In this document: in pieces, positions 1-10,744 of the stretch
Position numbering within the stretch: the stretch's first letter is position 1
Layout of the letters: every line of letters starts with the position of its first letter
DNA from: Tragulus kanchil
Lineage: Eukaryota; Chordata; Mammalia; Artiodactyla; Tragulidae
Assembly (NCBI GenBank): GCA_022376925.1
Contig: JAIOJX010000030.1
Coordinates: 171,611,298 to 171,675,297, forward strand
DNA: 64,000 nt
Direction: 5' to 3'
Notes under the pieces: model-generated
The model's input: only the letters and a program-made list of their open reading frames with translations
Told to the model about the DNA's origin: nothing
Databases searched by the model: none
Translations under genes and position numbers: made by a program

Positions 1-106
1 CCGTGCTCTACACTGAGAGAGGCCACTGCAATGGGAGACCCACACAGGCTAGAGAATAAAGATGAATTGAAGCAAATAAATAAAAAAAAAAAAACAAAAG
101 AGGCCA
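1..106 (+). mobile_element. CHR-type tRNA-derived SINE, 3' part, cut by the window edge
   Basis: The sequence matches the 3' half of the full SINE at 1411-1682: the gagaggccactgcaatggga block, the cccacacagg block and an A-rich tail with aataaataaa. The 5' tRNA-like head lies outside the window. Identification rests on similarity to the other copies in this window. Confidence 0.8.
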
Positions 107-554
107 AAATTTAAAAAGGAAAAGAAAAGCGCAGTGCTCTGGGGGCTGGTGGATCTGTTGTAGACCAAGTTCATTTTGACTGTCAGGTCTTCATGGATGT
201 TGATTGCCTTCATTAGTGTAATTGTGCTGGTTGCCTCCTAAAATGCAAAGCAGCAAGCTTGGTAAATTAATATTTATACTGCTACCTATGCATAGCTGAT
301 GAGCCGGCTGTGAGTGTGGCATTCCATGCCTTATATGACAGTTGAGGGGATTCTTGTTTATATACCATTCACCTTTCTCACTTTTTAGTTTCTCAGCAAA
401 AGGAATGAGGAAATTAACTGTTCGTAATTCTAGGAGTCAATAGTATCCATATTCCAAATATTTGAATGCCACACACTTTGCCCCAGAAGCTTTTGTTCAA
501 GGAAGGTATATGCATATACCAATAAGTCATACAAGTCATTTTTTTACATTGAAA
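107..554. other. Unclassified non-coding stretch
   Basis: No recognisable gene or repeat family was seen. The sequence is AT-rich and open frames are short. Position 462 starts a chance frame that runs on into the BovB fragment. Confidence 0.5.
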
Positions 555-600
555 GGTGTATATAGAGTATATGGAGTATATGGTGTATATAGAGAAAATA
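555..600 (+). repeat. Small degenerate minisatellite (gtatatggag-like units)
   Basis: About four tandem variants of a 9-12 bp unit (gtatatagag, gtatatggag, gtatatggtg, gtatatagag) follow each other. In one frame they read as repeated V-Y-R/G, which is a by-product and not a protein motif. Confidence 0.75.
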
Positions 601-631
601 AAGAAATAAGTGGTAACATGAGTTATTTTTG

Positions 632-1225
632 TTCAGTCAGTAAGTTGTGTCTGACTCTTTTCGCTGCCATGGACTGCAGTGTGCCAGGCTGTCTGTCCTT
701 CACTATCTCCTGGAGTTTGCTCAAATGCATATCCATTGAGTCAGTGATTCCATCCAACCATCTCATCATCTATTGTCCTCAGTGTTTCCCGACATCAGGG
801 TCTTTTCCAGTGAGTTGACTCTCTGCGGCATGTGGCCAGAGTGTTGGAGCTTTAGCTTCAGCATCACTCCTTTCAGCAAATGTTCAGGGTTTATTTCCTT
901 TAGGATTGACTGGTTTGATCCCCTTGCTGTCCAGAGGACTCTCAAGAGTCTTATCCAGCACCACAGTTAGAAAGCATCAATTCTTCAGTGCTCAGCCTTC
1001 CTTATGATCCAGCTCTCACATCCATACATGACTACTGGAAAAACCGTAGCTCTGACTATACGGACCTTTGTTGGCAAAGCAATGTCTCTGCTTCTTAATA
1101 TGCTGTCTAGATTTGTGATGGCTTTCCTTCCAAAGAGCAAACATCTTTTAATTTCATGGCTATAGTCACTGTCCTCAGTGATTTTGGAGCCCAAGAAAAT
1201 AAAATCTGTCATTGTTTCCACCTTT
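632..1225 (-). mobile_element. BovB (RTE-clade) LINE, 3' part including the end of its reverse-transcriptase frame
   Basis: Read on the minus strand, 1221-985 gives a 78-residue frame containing FIFLGSKIT, the S..SRDI.LPTKVR..RA region and VFPVVMYGCESW. This is the C-terminal region of the ruminant BovB ORF2 protein. The DNA continues to 632 with the typical BovB 3' end and the tail shared with Bov-A SINEs. The frame is interrupted beyond 985, so this is a dead 5'-truncated copy. It does not represent a host gene. Confidence 0.9.
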
Positions 1226-1410
1226 ACCCTGTATTTGCCATGTTACGTATTTACACATATATGTATTCCACATAGTTTCTTATATATACCATGTCTATCT
1301 ATAGATTTATTCCTAATATATATTTATAATATTAATCCTTTGTGTATGTACTGCAAATACTTCCTTCCAGATAGTAGTTTACTTGAACTTGCTTTAAAAT
1401 ATCTTTAAAT

Positions 1411-1682
1411 GGGGCTTCCCTTGTGGTCCAGTGGGGTAAGAGTCCGCCTTGCAGTTCAAGGGGCACCGGTTAGATCCCTGGCCCAGGAGGGATCCCACAT
1501 GCCGTGGATTGGCTGGACCATTGTGTCCAATTACGAACCAGCACTATGGAGCATATGCGCCCAGAGCCAGTGCTCTGCAGCGAGAGAGGCCACTGCAATG
1601 GGAGACCCACACAGGCCAAGGAATAAAGACGGATGAAAAATAATTAAACAAAAAACCAATAAGAGAGACCAAAATTATATAT
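1411..1682 (+). mobile_element. Complete CHR-type tRNA-derived SINE with target-site duplication
   Basis: It begins with ggggcttccc and carries the tRNA-like A-box/B-box region (gtggtccagtgg... and ggttagatccctgg). It ends in an A-rich tail. A perfect 12-bp direct repeat atatctttaaat lies immediately upstream (1399-1410) and after the tail (1683-1694), showing a retroposition event. The element is cut by duplication D1: its second appearance starts at 2632 without the first ~50 bp and without the upstream target repeat. Confidence 0.9.
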
Positions 1683-3803
1683 ATATCTTTAAATGACTAG
1701 TTCTCAGTTTTAATATAATCAAAATGGATTGTTCCTTTCATGGTGATCTTTCTGTCTTTTCCAAAGACAGAAATATGCTCCTCTAGATTTTCTTCTCTAG
1801 GTCTTTCTCTTGACATTTTTATCTTTAATCTGGAATCTATCTTGCTCATCTGTCTATTACGAGTGAGTATTCTAAGTATTTTTTCACATGCGTACTTCTT
1901 TTTTTTTTCTTTATGTCTGTGACAAATATCCACATGCATAACTCATTCCTGGGCCCTCATCTGGCACATAGGAGTGTCGGTTTTCTATTTCAGTAGTCTG
2001 TGCAGAGGACTCATGGGAGGGAGTGCTGTGTTGGGTGAGTGTGGTTCATCATTCAGAATTCCTTGTATCCATTCAAGTCCTCATCTCTCATACCCACATC
2101 TCTCTTGGACCTATGTGGTGGGGAGATTTTAAAACTAAATCAGTGTCTAGGTCCCCTCCAAAATTTGTTTTCATCAGTTGAGGGTGGAGCCTGTGAATGA
2201 GGTATTTCTTTGAACGTTCCAGGAAAGCCTAATGTCAATGCAGAGTCCAGAAGAGGTACTGTAGAGTTTATATCCAGAGATGATCTTGAATATGAAGCCA
2301 GGACGTGTTATGTTAGCTTGCCATCTTAGCAGAAATCCACAGGATGGTTTTAAAATTAACAGTTCACAGTGATTTACAAATATAGTGCATGTTCACTGCC
2401 AAGGGAAACAAAAAGTACAGGGAAAAGATTTTAGTAAAAAATAATCATTCATATTTGCTTAGCTCATTTTGTGTATTTTGTTGCAGATTTACCTTGGCAT
2501 GTGCATGCGTATTTATGTAGTTAGAGTTGTATTGAAAATGTATAGACATTTTTCTGTAGCATTCTTAATTACTATAAATGCTATTTAAGACCTTCCAGCA
2601 AATTTATATTGTTTTGTCCATATATATACTTGGCACCGGTTAGATCCCTGGCCCAGGAGGGATCCCACATGCCGTGGATTGGCTGGACCATTGTGTCCAA
2701 TTACGAACCAGCACTATGGAGCATATGCGCCCAGAGCCAGTGCTCTGCAGCGAGAGAGGCCACTGCAATGGGAGACCCACACAGGCCAAGGAATAAAGAC
2801 GGATGAAAAATAATTAAACAAAAAACCAATAAGAGAGACCAAAATTATATATATATCTTTAAATGACTAGTTCTCAGTTTTAATATAATCAAAATGGATT
2901 GTTCCTTTCATGGTGATCTTTCTGTCTTTTCCAAAGACAGAAATATGCTCCTCTAGATTTTCTTCTCTAGGTCTTTCTCTTGACATTTTTATCTTTAATC
3001 TGGAATCTATCTTGCTCATCTGTCTATTACGAGTGAGTATTCTAAGTATTTTTTCACATGCGTACTTCTTTTTTTTTTCTTTATGTCTGTGACAAATATC
3101 CACATGCATAACTCATTCCTGGGCCCTCATCTGGCACATAGGAGTGTCGGTTTTCTATTTCAGTAGTCTGTGCAGAGGACTCATGGGAGGGGAGTGCTGT
3201 GTTGGGTGAGTGTGGTTCATCATTCAGAATTCCTTGTATCCATTCAAGTCCTCATCTCTCATACCCACATCTCTCTTGGACCTATGTGGTGGGGAGATTT
3301 TAAAACTAAATCAGTGTCTAGGTCCCCTCCAAAATTTGTTTTCATCAGTTGAGGGTGGAGCCTGTGAATGAGGTATTTCTTTGAACGTTCCAGGAAAGCC
3401 TAATGTCAATGCAGAGTCCAGAAGAGGTACTGTAGAGTTTATATCCAGAGATGATCTTGAATATGAAGCCAGGACGTGTTATGTTAGCTTGCCATCTTAG
3501 CAGAAATCCACAGGATGGTTTTAAAATTAACAGTTCACAGTGATTTACAAATATAGTGCATGTTCACTGCCAAGGGAAACAAAAAGTACAGGGAAAAGAT
3601 TTTAGTAAAAAATAATCATTCATATTTGCTTAGCTCATTTTGTGTATTTTGTTGCAGATTTACCTTGGCATGTGCATGCGTATTTATGTAGTTAGAGTTG
3701 TATTGAAAATGTATAGACATTTTTTCTGTAGCATTCTTAATTACTATAAATGCTATTTAAGACCTTCCAGCAAATTTATATTGTTTTGTCCATATATATA
3801 CTT
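1462..3803. repeat. Direct duplication D1 (~1.17 kb, head to tail)
   Basis: Copy A is 1462-2631 and copy B is 2632-3803, with offset 1170-1172 bp and no spacer. The only differences noticed are single-base homopolymer changes, such as ggagggagtg against ggaggggagtg and catttttctg against cattttttctg. Copy B starts inside the CHR SINE, so its SINE lacks the 5' end. This is best read as an unmerged contig overlap. No gene is seen in the unit. Confidence 0.95.
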
Positions 3804-4067
3804 ATAAAATTTCATTTTTAAATTTTATTTATGGTGATTTTAGTTGCTATTTGGGGGTGAACAAGAAAGCATATTCTGGGCATTACAATTGAATGTTTTA
3901 TAGTACTGGGTCCAGAGTCAGTCAGATGTAGCTTCCAGCTTTGCTACTTATCAGCTGCATGGTTTTAAGGAAAATATTCTCTTTATTACTCTTAAAAGTG
4001 CAGATAATATTAGTTGCTCCCACAAAGAGTTGTTTTCAAGATTAAATGGGACAAATAAGAACCACTT
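3804..4067 (+). mobile_element. MIR-type ancient SINE (about 3905-4060) and short flank
   Basis: The sequence follows the MIR plan: a ggtccagagtcagtcagat start, tgctacttatcagctg, a decayed core, then aataatattagttgctcccac and gattaaatgggacaaataaga. It is strongly diverged, as expected for an old mammalian repeat. The assignment is from pattern memory, not alignment. Confidence 0.65.
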
Positions 4068-4366
4068 AAAAGGAAATCAACCCTGAATATTCATTGGAAG
4101 GACGGATACTGAAGGAGAAGCTACAATATTTAGGCCACCTGATGCAAAGAGATGACTCCGTGGAAAAGACCCTGATGCTGGGGAAAATCAAAGGCAGAAG
4201 GAGGACGGGATGACAGAGGATGAGATAGTTAGATGGCAACACTGAGTGAATGAACATGAGTTTGAATAAGCTTCAGAAGATGGCTCCGGAAGAAGGACAG
4301 GGAAACCTGGTGCGCTACAGTTCATGGAGTCACAAAGAGTCGGAGATGACTGAGCGATTGAACTGA
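4068..4366 (+). mobile_element. BovB LINE 3' end
   Basis: This carries the BovB 3' region in plus orientation: the atattcattggaaggac block, gaagctacaatatttaggcc, gagatgactccgtggaaaag, accctgatgctgggg and the final gagtcacaaagagtcggaga plus gaactgaac tail. It is the same segment as the 3' part of the fragment at 632-1225, in the opposite orientation. Duplication D2 begins exactly at its tail. Confidence 0.9.
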
Positions 4367-6635
4367 ACACAATTATGGGCACATACCAAGTACCTGACGA
4401 ATTTATGCCCAACGTGTGCATGCAGTAGTGAGGGCAGCCCCATCCCCCTTGGCTTAAGGTCGAGTGCGGTTGGCCTGACCAGTTCCTCTGGTAGTAAATG
4501 TTCACCGGAAAAATGACAGTCACCATGATGAATTTTGTCATTTTCCTGCTCAGCAGCCAGTGCAGAACCTGCTGGAGAGCCCCGTTGTTTGAAGACAAGG
4601 TAACCAATCATATGCCAATTACCCTACCAGTGGATGTGGCTGGCTAACTCAAAGTTAGAATAATGTTTCCCTAGGATTTCCTTCTGCAGTTGAGAGTCAA
4701 ATGCTGTTTCTCAGCTGTGGAACCGGAGGTGTACATGGCTGGGCGTCTTCCTGCTTGGCTCTCCATGTGCTCTTGGAGCCCACAGGAGATGAACACACAA
4801 AGGAACAGAAAGGAGAATAAAGAGTTGGCTTGGCCAGACTTTTTAAGTGGAAGTGAGGGCTCTGTGGAGGATAGATGAAACTCCAAAAAGTCAAAATATG
4901 GTAATAAACCTGAGACCAGAAACAGATGACAATCCCATGAGCAGGGGGAAACGCTTAATCAGATTCTGAATCTCTGGTCATGACTCCAGGAAAGAAGAGA
5001 AAAACGATTTAAACAAACACAAGTGAGTATGTAGCAGACTTCACTGGAAGTTACTAGATTTTTAAGAAATCTAGGGTACAAAAACGCAGATGCCCATGAA
5101 ATAGTAATGGGAACCTACAACCCTAACCCTAAGTCCAGGGTGAGTGGAGGTTTGCAGAATGTCTGAGAGCCAGTGGAAATGTCTTTTGCTTGTTTGAACC
5201 TTATGTCAGGTGCAAAGGCAGACCATGGGGAAAGTAGTTGGGTTGCTTGGATCTGACCAGTGGCTCTCAGAGTTTGGTCCCTGAACCAGTGGTATCAGCC
5301 TTACCAAGGAAATTGAAAATCATTTGTGAGCTAGATTGGGTTTCTACTTTCTGACTGGAGAAGTGACCATATTCATATTTGTTTAATGGTGATGAATGCA
5401 CTGAGGTTCGGCATGGGATTTTGGGGAAGCCTCCAGGGCCCTACTTGGCTGCTCTCATCCCCTAGAATGGTATCATCACCTTGCTTTGCTTCATCCAGGA
5501 ATGAGGGCAGCCCTGAACACAATTATGGGCACATACCAAGTACCTGACGAATTTATGCCCAACGTGTGCATGCAGTAGTGAGGGCAGCCCCATCCCCCTT
5601 GGCTTAAGGTCGAGTGCGGTTGGCCTGACCAGTTCCTCTGGTAGTAAATGTTCACCGGAAAAATGACAGTCACCATGATGAATTTTGTCATTTTCCTGCT
5701 CAGCAGCCAGTGCAGAACCTGCTGGAGAGCCCCGTTGTTTGAAGACAAGGTAACCAATCATATGCCAATTACCCTACCAGTGGATGTGGCTGGCTAACTC
5801 AAAGTTAGAATAATGTTTCCCTAGGATTTCCTTCTGCAGTTGAGAGTCAAATGCTGTTTCTCAGCTGTGGAACCGGAGGTGTACATGGCTGGGCGTCTTC
5901 CTGCTTGGCTCTCCATGTGCTCTTGGAGCCCACAGGAGATGAACACACAAAGGAACAGAAAGGAGAATAAAGAGTTGGCTTGGCCAGACTTTTTAAGTGG
6001 AAGTGAGGGCTCTGTGGAGGATAGATGAAACTCCAAAAAGTCAAAATATGGTAATAAACCTGAGACCAGAAACAGATGACAATCCCATGAGCAGGGGGAA
6101 ACGCTTAATCAGATTCTGAATCTCTGGTCATGACTCCAGGAAAGAAGAGAAAAACGATTTAAACAAACACAAGTGAGTATGTAGCAGACTTCACTGGAAG
6201 TTACTAGATTTTTAAGAAATCTAGGGTACAAAAACGCAGATGCCCATGAAATAGTAATGGGAACCTACAACCCTAACCCTAAGTCCAGGGTGAGTGGAGG
6301 TTTGCAGAATGTCTGAGAGCCAGTGGAAATGTCTTTTGCTTGTTTGAACCTTATGTCAGGTGCAAAGGCAGACCATGGGGAAAGTAGTTGGGTTGCTTGG
6401 ATCTGACCAGTGGCTCTCAGAGTTTGGTCCCTGAACCAGTGGTATCAGCCTTACCAAGGAAATTGAAAATCATTTGTGAGCTAGATTGGGTTTCTACTTT
6501 CTGACTGGAGAAGTGACCATATTCATATTTGTTTAATGGTGATGAATGCACTGAGGTTCGGCATGGGATTTTGGGGAAGCCTCCAGGGCCCTACTTGGCT
6601 GCTCTCATCCCCTAGAATGGTATCATCACCTTGCT
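4363..6635. repeat. Direct duplication D2 (~1.12 kb with 27-bp filler)
   Basis: Copy A is 4363-5485 and copy B is 5513-6635, with offset 1150 bp. I noticed no differences between the copies. A 27-bp filler (5486-5512) separates them and includes gagggcagccc, which also occurs inside the unit near 4429. No gene or clear repeat family was recognised in the unit. Several 62-99 residue frames occur on both strands in both copies and look like chance frames. Confidence 0.95.
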
Positions 6636-7089
6636 GAGGAATGGTAAAACAGGCTTATCACCTCCATGCCAGTAGGAAAGGTAGAGAATCAGTATCAGTA
6701 TCTGGATATAAGTAGACAGGCAAGAGAGCATGACAGATCAGGGTTACCCAAAGATTGTTTTCTTTTTTTTTAATTTTTGTATTTTATTCAAGTAAGAGCA
6801 ATAAAGCTAGGTGGGCAGGGGAAAGTTGGAATTTGCTTAAATGTGTGATACTTTCAAGATTCACAAAATATGCTTCAGGCGATGATGAGGTTATTTTAGT
6901 TGCATTCAGGATTTAAGAAAATCCCAAAGGAAGAAAGAAGTGTGTATGATTTTACCAAAAAGATAATTTAGAGAGAAAATTAAAAATCAAATAAGAAAGA
7001 ACTTAGCATTAGCCATTGTTCAGGGAATTTGTGGGATTTCAGTCCCTTGGAGATTCAGTGCTTTTGGGTGTGTGATTGTGTGTGTGCTC
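6636..7089. other. Unclassified non-coding stretch
   Basis: This is AT-rich sequence with a T-rich tract near 6763-6776 and no recognisable gene. It ends in a TG-rich run (7070-7100) that forms the tail of the adjacent antisense SINE. Confidence 0.5.
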
Positions 7090-7296
7090 GTGTGTGTGCT
7101 CAGTCATGTCTGACTCTTTGTGATTCCATGGGCTGTAGCACACCAGACTCCTCTGTCCATGGAACTTTCCAGGCAAGAATACTGGAGTGGGTAGACATTT
7201 CCTTTTCCAGGGATCTTTCTGACCCGGGGATTGAACCAGCATCTCCTGTCTCCTGCGCTTGCAGGCGGGTTCTCTACCTCTGAGCCACCTGCTGAG
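7090..7296 (-). mobile_element. Bov-tA type SINE, antisense
   Basis: The minus strand reads through the diagnostic Bov-tA blocks: gtggctcagaggtagagaac, the tcaatcccc-like B-box region, gaaggaaatg-like sequence, ccactccagtattcttgcct and gactgagc at the tail. A 210-residue plus-strand frame (7231-7863) starts inside this SINE and is not believed. Confidence 0.85.
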
Positions 7297-8097
7297 ATGG
7301 GGGCCAAAGGCTCTGCTGGATGCCTCAGGACAGCATTCATCATCATTAGTAATGATATGATCGTTCTTCCTGTCCTGGACCCCAGACACCTCATGGCACT
7401 TTTAGATGACCATGTTCAGACTTGGTCCACACATTTTGACTGTGACGTTAATGTCCTGGAACAAGTTCACAGGGAGCAGCTGATGAATGTACGGTCTTCA
7501 ATCCCTGACTTGTCCCCTTGTAATGGAGAAGACAGGCAGGATCCTGCACGTGTGGGTTTCTGGAGATTGAGAGAGGGGTTGGGAAGTGGTGGAGGTCAGT
7601 TACTCTCATGTCAGCCTCCTGATCCTGAGTCCAGGGCCTTCCTGCTGCAGCATCTCCCTGTCATTTCCCTTTTGCCTTCAGATGAAAGTGTTCCTGATAA
7701 ACAGTGTCCCACTCTCTGGACAACTCTGTATATCCTTGTCATTCTCTTGATCACGGTTACTTCCACTGTACCCCAAGAATCCTGGAGCAGACCAGAGCTT
7801 CCCAATTCTGAGTGGAGCTGCCTTTGTCATCTCCCTTGCACTCTCAGTTCTGCATTTGAATAATCAGCAAAGGTTCTTATTTAACTCCTTTGGGAAAATT
7901 ATTTCTACAGCATGGCTAGAAGTCAGCCTAGCTTGCTTGTGCATTATCATAGAGTCTGTTTCCATGTCTGGAATGAGAAAGCAATGAAAACAGTTTTATT
8001 TTTTCAAGACAACATGTAAAAACCATGTTGGTGCTTATGTGCCTGGTAGGAGTGGTGGTCACAATAGCGAGTGTGTATGTGTACAGTAAGTTGTAAG

Positions 8098-8305
8098 TAC
8101 CAGGTGACTCAGTGGTAAAGACTCCAACTTCCAATGCAGGAGACCCTGGAGAAGTGGATTCAATCTCTGGCTTAGAAAGATCCCTAGAGGAGGAAATGGC
8201 AACCCACTCCAGTATTCTTGCCTAGGGAATTCCATGGATAGAGGAGCCTGGAGGGCTGTAGTCCATGAGATTGCAAAGAGCTGGACACAACCAAGCACGT
8301 ACCAT
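8098..8305 (+). mobile_element. Bov-tA type SINE (copy A of D3)
   Basis: The element shows ggtgactcagtggtaaagac, caatgcaggagaccctgg, the decayed ggattcaatctctgg B-box, ccactccagtattcttgcct, attccatggatagagg and gagctggacacaacc. It reappears at 9266-9475 only because it lies inside duplication D3. Confidence 0.88.
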
Positions 8306-9265
8306 CCATAAAGTAAGTTAACCACATGCCAAGTACTGTTCTAAACCCTTTCACTGTTGGTCTCTAGGTTCTTTCAGCCCTATGAGATAAGCCTTTAGTC
8401 CTAACTTGGTTTTCCAGTCGAGGAAGTGAAGGATTCAGAAGGTTTCTAGAGTGTTTCTGTAACTTCCTGCAGAACAGCTAACAAAAGTGGGGAACCAGCA
8501 TTTATAATAGGTTATTTGGTGCTACAGCTTGAACATTTAGGTAACCTAGACTCACCGATTTGCACTTTTTCCTGTAGTCTATTATTTGAAGGGTGTTTGA
8601 AGGGTAAGAAGAACTTGGGGAATAGATTAGTTTTTCTCAGTCTGATGGTGAAGTGAGTTTTCTTTCAGCCTGATGAATCCCACCTGACTGCCCGAATGGA
8701 GAAGACAGGCAGGATGCACGTGTGGGTTTCTGGAGATTGAGAGAGGGGTTGGGAAGTGGTGGAGGTCAGTTACTCTCATGTCAGCCTCCTGATCCTGAGT
8801 CCAGGGCCTTCCTGCTGCAGCATCTCCCTGTCATTTCCTTTGCCTTCAGATGAAAGTGTTCCTGATAAACAGTGTCCCACTCTCTGGACAACTCTGTATA
8901 TCCTTGTCATTCTCTTGATCACGGTTACTTCCACTGTACCCCAAGAATCCTGGAGCAGACCAGAGCTTCCCAATTCTGAGTGGAGCTGCCTTTGTCATCT
9001 CCCTTGCACTCTCAGTTCTGCATTTGAATAATCAGCAAAGGTTCTTATTTAACTCCTTTGGGAAAATTATTTCTACAGCATGGCTAGAAGTCAGCCTAGC
9101 TTGCTTGTGCATTATCATAGAGTCTGTTTCCATGTCTGGAATGAGAAAGCAATGAAAACAGTTTTATTTTTTCAAGACAACATGTAAAAACCATGTTGGT
9201 GCTTATGTGCCTGGTAGGAGTGGTGGTCACAATAGCGAGTGTGTATGTGTACAGTAAGTTGTAAG

Positions 9266-9475
9266 TACCAGGTGACTCAGTGGTAAAGACTCCAACTTCC
9301 AATGCAGGAGACCCTGGAGAAGTGGATTCAATCTCTGGCTTAGAAAGATCCCCTAGAGGAGGAAATGGCAACCCACTCCAGTATTCTTGCCTAGGGAATT
9401 CCATGGATAGAGGAGCCTGGAGGGCTGTAGTCCATGAGATTGCAAAGAGCTGGACACAACCAAGCACGTACCATC
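9266..9475 (+). mobile_element. Bov-tA type SINE (copy B of D3)
   Basis: This is the same insertion as 8098-8305, repeated by D3. It differs in a C run (gatccctagagg against gatcccctagagg). It should not be counted as a second insertion. Confidence 0.85.
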
Positions 9476-9832
9476 CATAAAGTAAGTTAACCACATGCCA
9501 AGTACTGTTCTAAACCCTTTCACTGTTGGTCTCTAGGTTCTTTCAGCCCTATGAGATAAGCCTTTAGTCCTAACTTGGTTTTCCAGTCGAGGAAGTGAAG
9601 GATTCAGAAGGTTTCTAGAGTGTTTCTGTAACTTCCTGCAGAACAGCTAACAAAAGTGGGGAACCAGCATTTATAATAGGTTATTTGGTGCTACAGCTTG
9701 AACATTTAGGTAACCTAGACTCACCGATTTGCACTTTTTCCTGTAGTCTATTATTTGAAGGGTGTTTGAAGGGTAAGAAGAACTTGGGGAATAGATTAGT
9801 TTTTCTCAGTCTGATGGTGAAGTGAGTTTTCT

Positions 9833-10399
9833 CTTCTTTGCACACACATTACCTAGACCAAGAGAGCTGAGGGGTGGCAGGAAGAAGCCAAAAGATGCCA
9901 AAGATGGAATCAGGTGGGGGGGGGGGGTTTATTAATAACATTAGAAAATGAGTCACTGTTAGACGCACAGTGATTCTTGAAATCCATTTTGGATTTTGGG
10001 GTCCAACTCTGAGTTATTACAAGTTGCTCTCTGAGGCCATTCCCTCCTGTTGAATTTTGGTAGCCCCAGGTCTTAATCTTATCAGCAGCTCGGTCAACTT
10101 ATTTATTTGAAAATATATAGACAAATGCAGTATGCTAGTTATCTCTATTCACTGCTCCTTTGGTCAAGTTCTGGAGATATTTATCATTTTATTACATCGT
10201 CCCAGACTGCTATTTATTGAAGTTCATGTTTCTTCTTTATTTTTCTCTTCCCTCTGACACGTTTGCAGTTTTGGATAGGTAGCTATCTGAGAAAATGTCT
10301 GAGGTGCTCAGGTCTCAAATCCAATTTTGAAGAAACAAAATGTATGGGCTTTGCAACAGCTTTTCTATGATAGAACTTAGCACCTGTGGGTTAATACAT
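9833..10399. other. Unclassified stretch with a G12 run
   Basis: No gene was recognised. A run of twelve G lies at 9916-9927, just upstream of tttattaata. The rest is ordinary AT-rich sequence. This is the start of the first long part of the window with no duplication (9833-12013). Confidence 0.6.
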
Positions 10400-10577
10400 G
10401 GGCTTCCTTGGTGGCTCAGTGGTAAAGAATCCACCTGCCAGCGTAGGAGTTGTGGGTTCAGTCCCTGGGTAGGAAGATCCCCTGGAGAAGGAAATAACAA
10501 TCCATTCCAGTATTCTTGCCTGGAAAAGCCCAGAGGAGTCTGGTGGCTATATATAGTCCATCAGACACACCCTATGG
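10400..10577 (+). mobile_element. Bov-tA type SINE
   Basis: It begins gggcttccttggtggctcag, followed by tggtaaagaatccacctgcc, ggttcagtccctgggtagga, gatcccctggagaagg and ccattccagtattcttgcct. It ends near the tagtccatcagacac block. The 3' part is decayed. Confidence 0.9.
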
Positions 10578-10744
10578 ACTTAAAATGATGGAAATATGTC
10601 TGTCACCTACATCTTCATTTGTGGGCTAAGACTTGAACTTTTAACATGCTTGGCTGTCCACCTGGTTCCCTAACTTGAAAACTGGCACAAAAGCACCTGT
10701 CACTAAAAAGGGATAAAGAACTAAAAATATTTATTGCGGGAAAT

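Larger units (their letters stand above)
7522..9832. repeat. Direct duplication D3 (~1.14 kb with 31-bp filler)
   Basis: Copy A is 7522-8663 and copy B is 8695-9832. Near the start of B, cct is missing (ggatcctgcacg becomes ggatgcacg) and a C/T run is shorter (atttcccttttgcc becomes atttcctttgcc). The filler 8664-8694 contains cctgatgaat, cctgact and gccc. It reads as a shortened version of the sequence just before copy A (7481-7521). Both copies carry the same Bov-tA SINE. Confidence 0.95.

Noticed and set aside
985..1221. Reverse-transcriptase-like minus-strand protein
   Set aside because: This is the C-terminal end of a decayed BovB LINE, not a host gene. It is annotated as a mobile element only.
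5120..5135. Telomere-like ccctaaccctaa at 5121-5132 and in D2 copy B
   Set aside because: Only two units are present; this is expected by chance and not an interstitial telomere array.
7231..7863. 210-residue plus-strand frame
   Set aside because: Its start lies inside an antisense Bov-tA SINE, it has no recognisable domain, and its right half is repeated out of frame context in D3 copy B.
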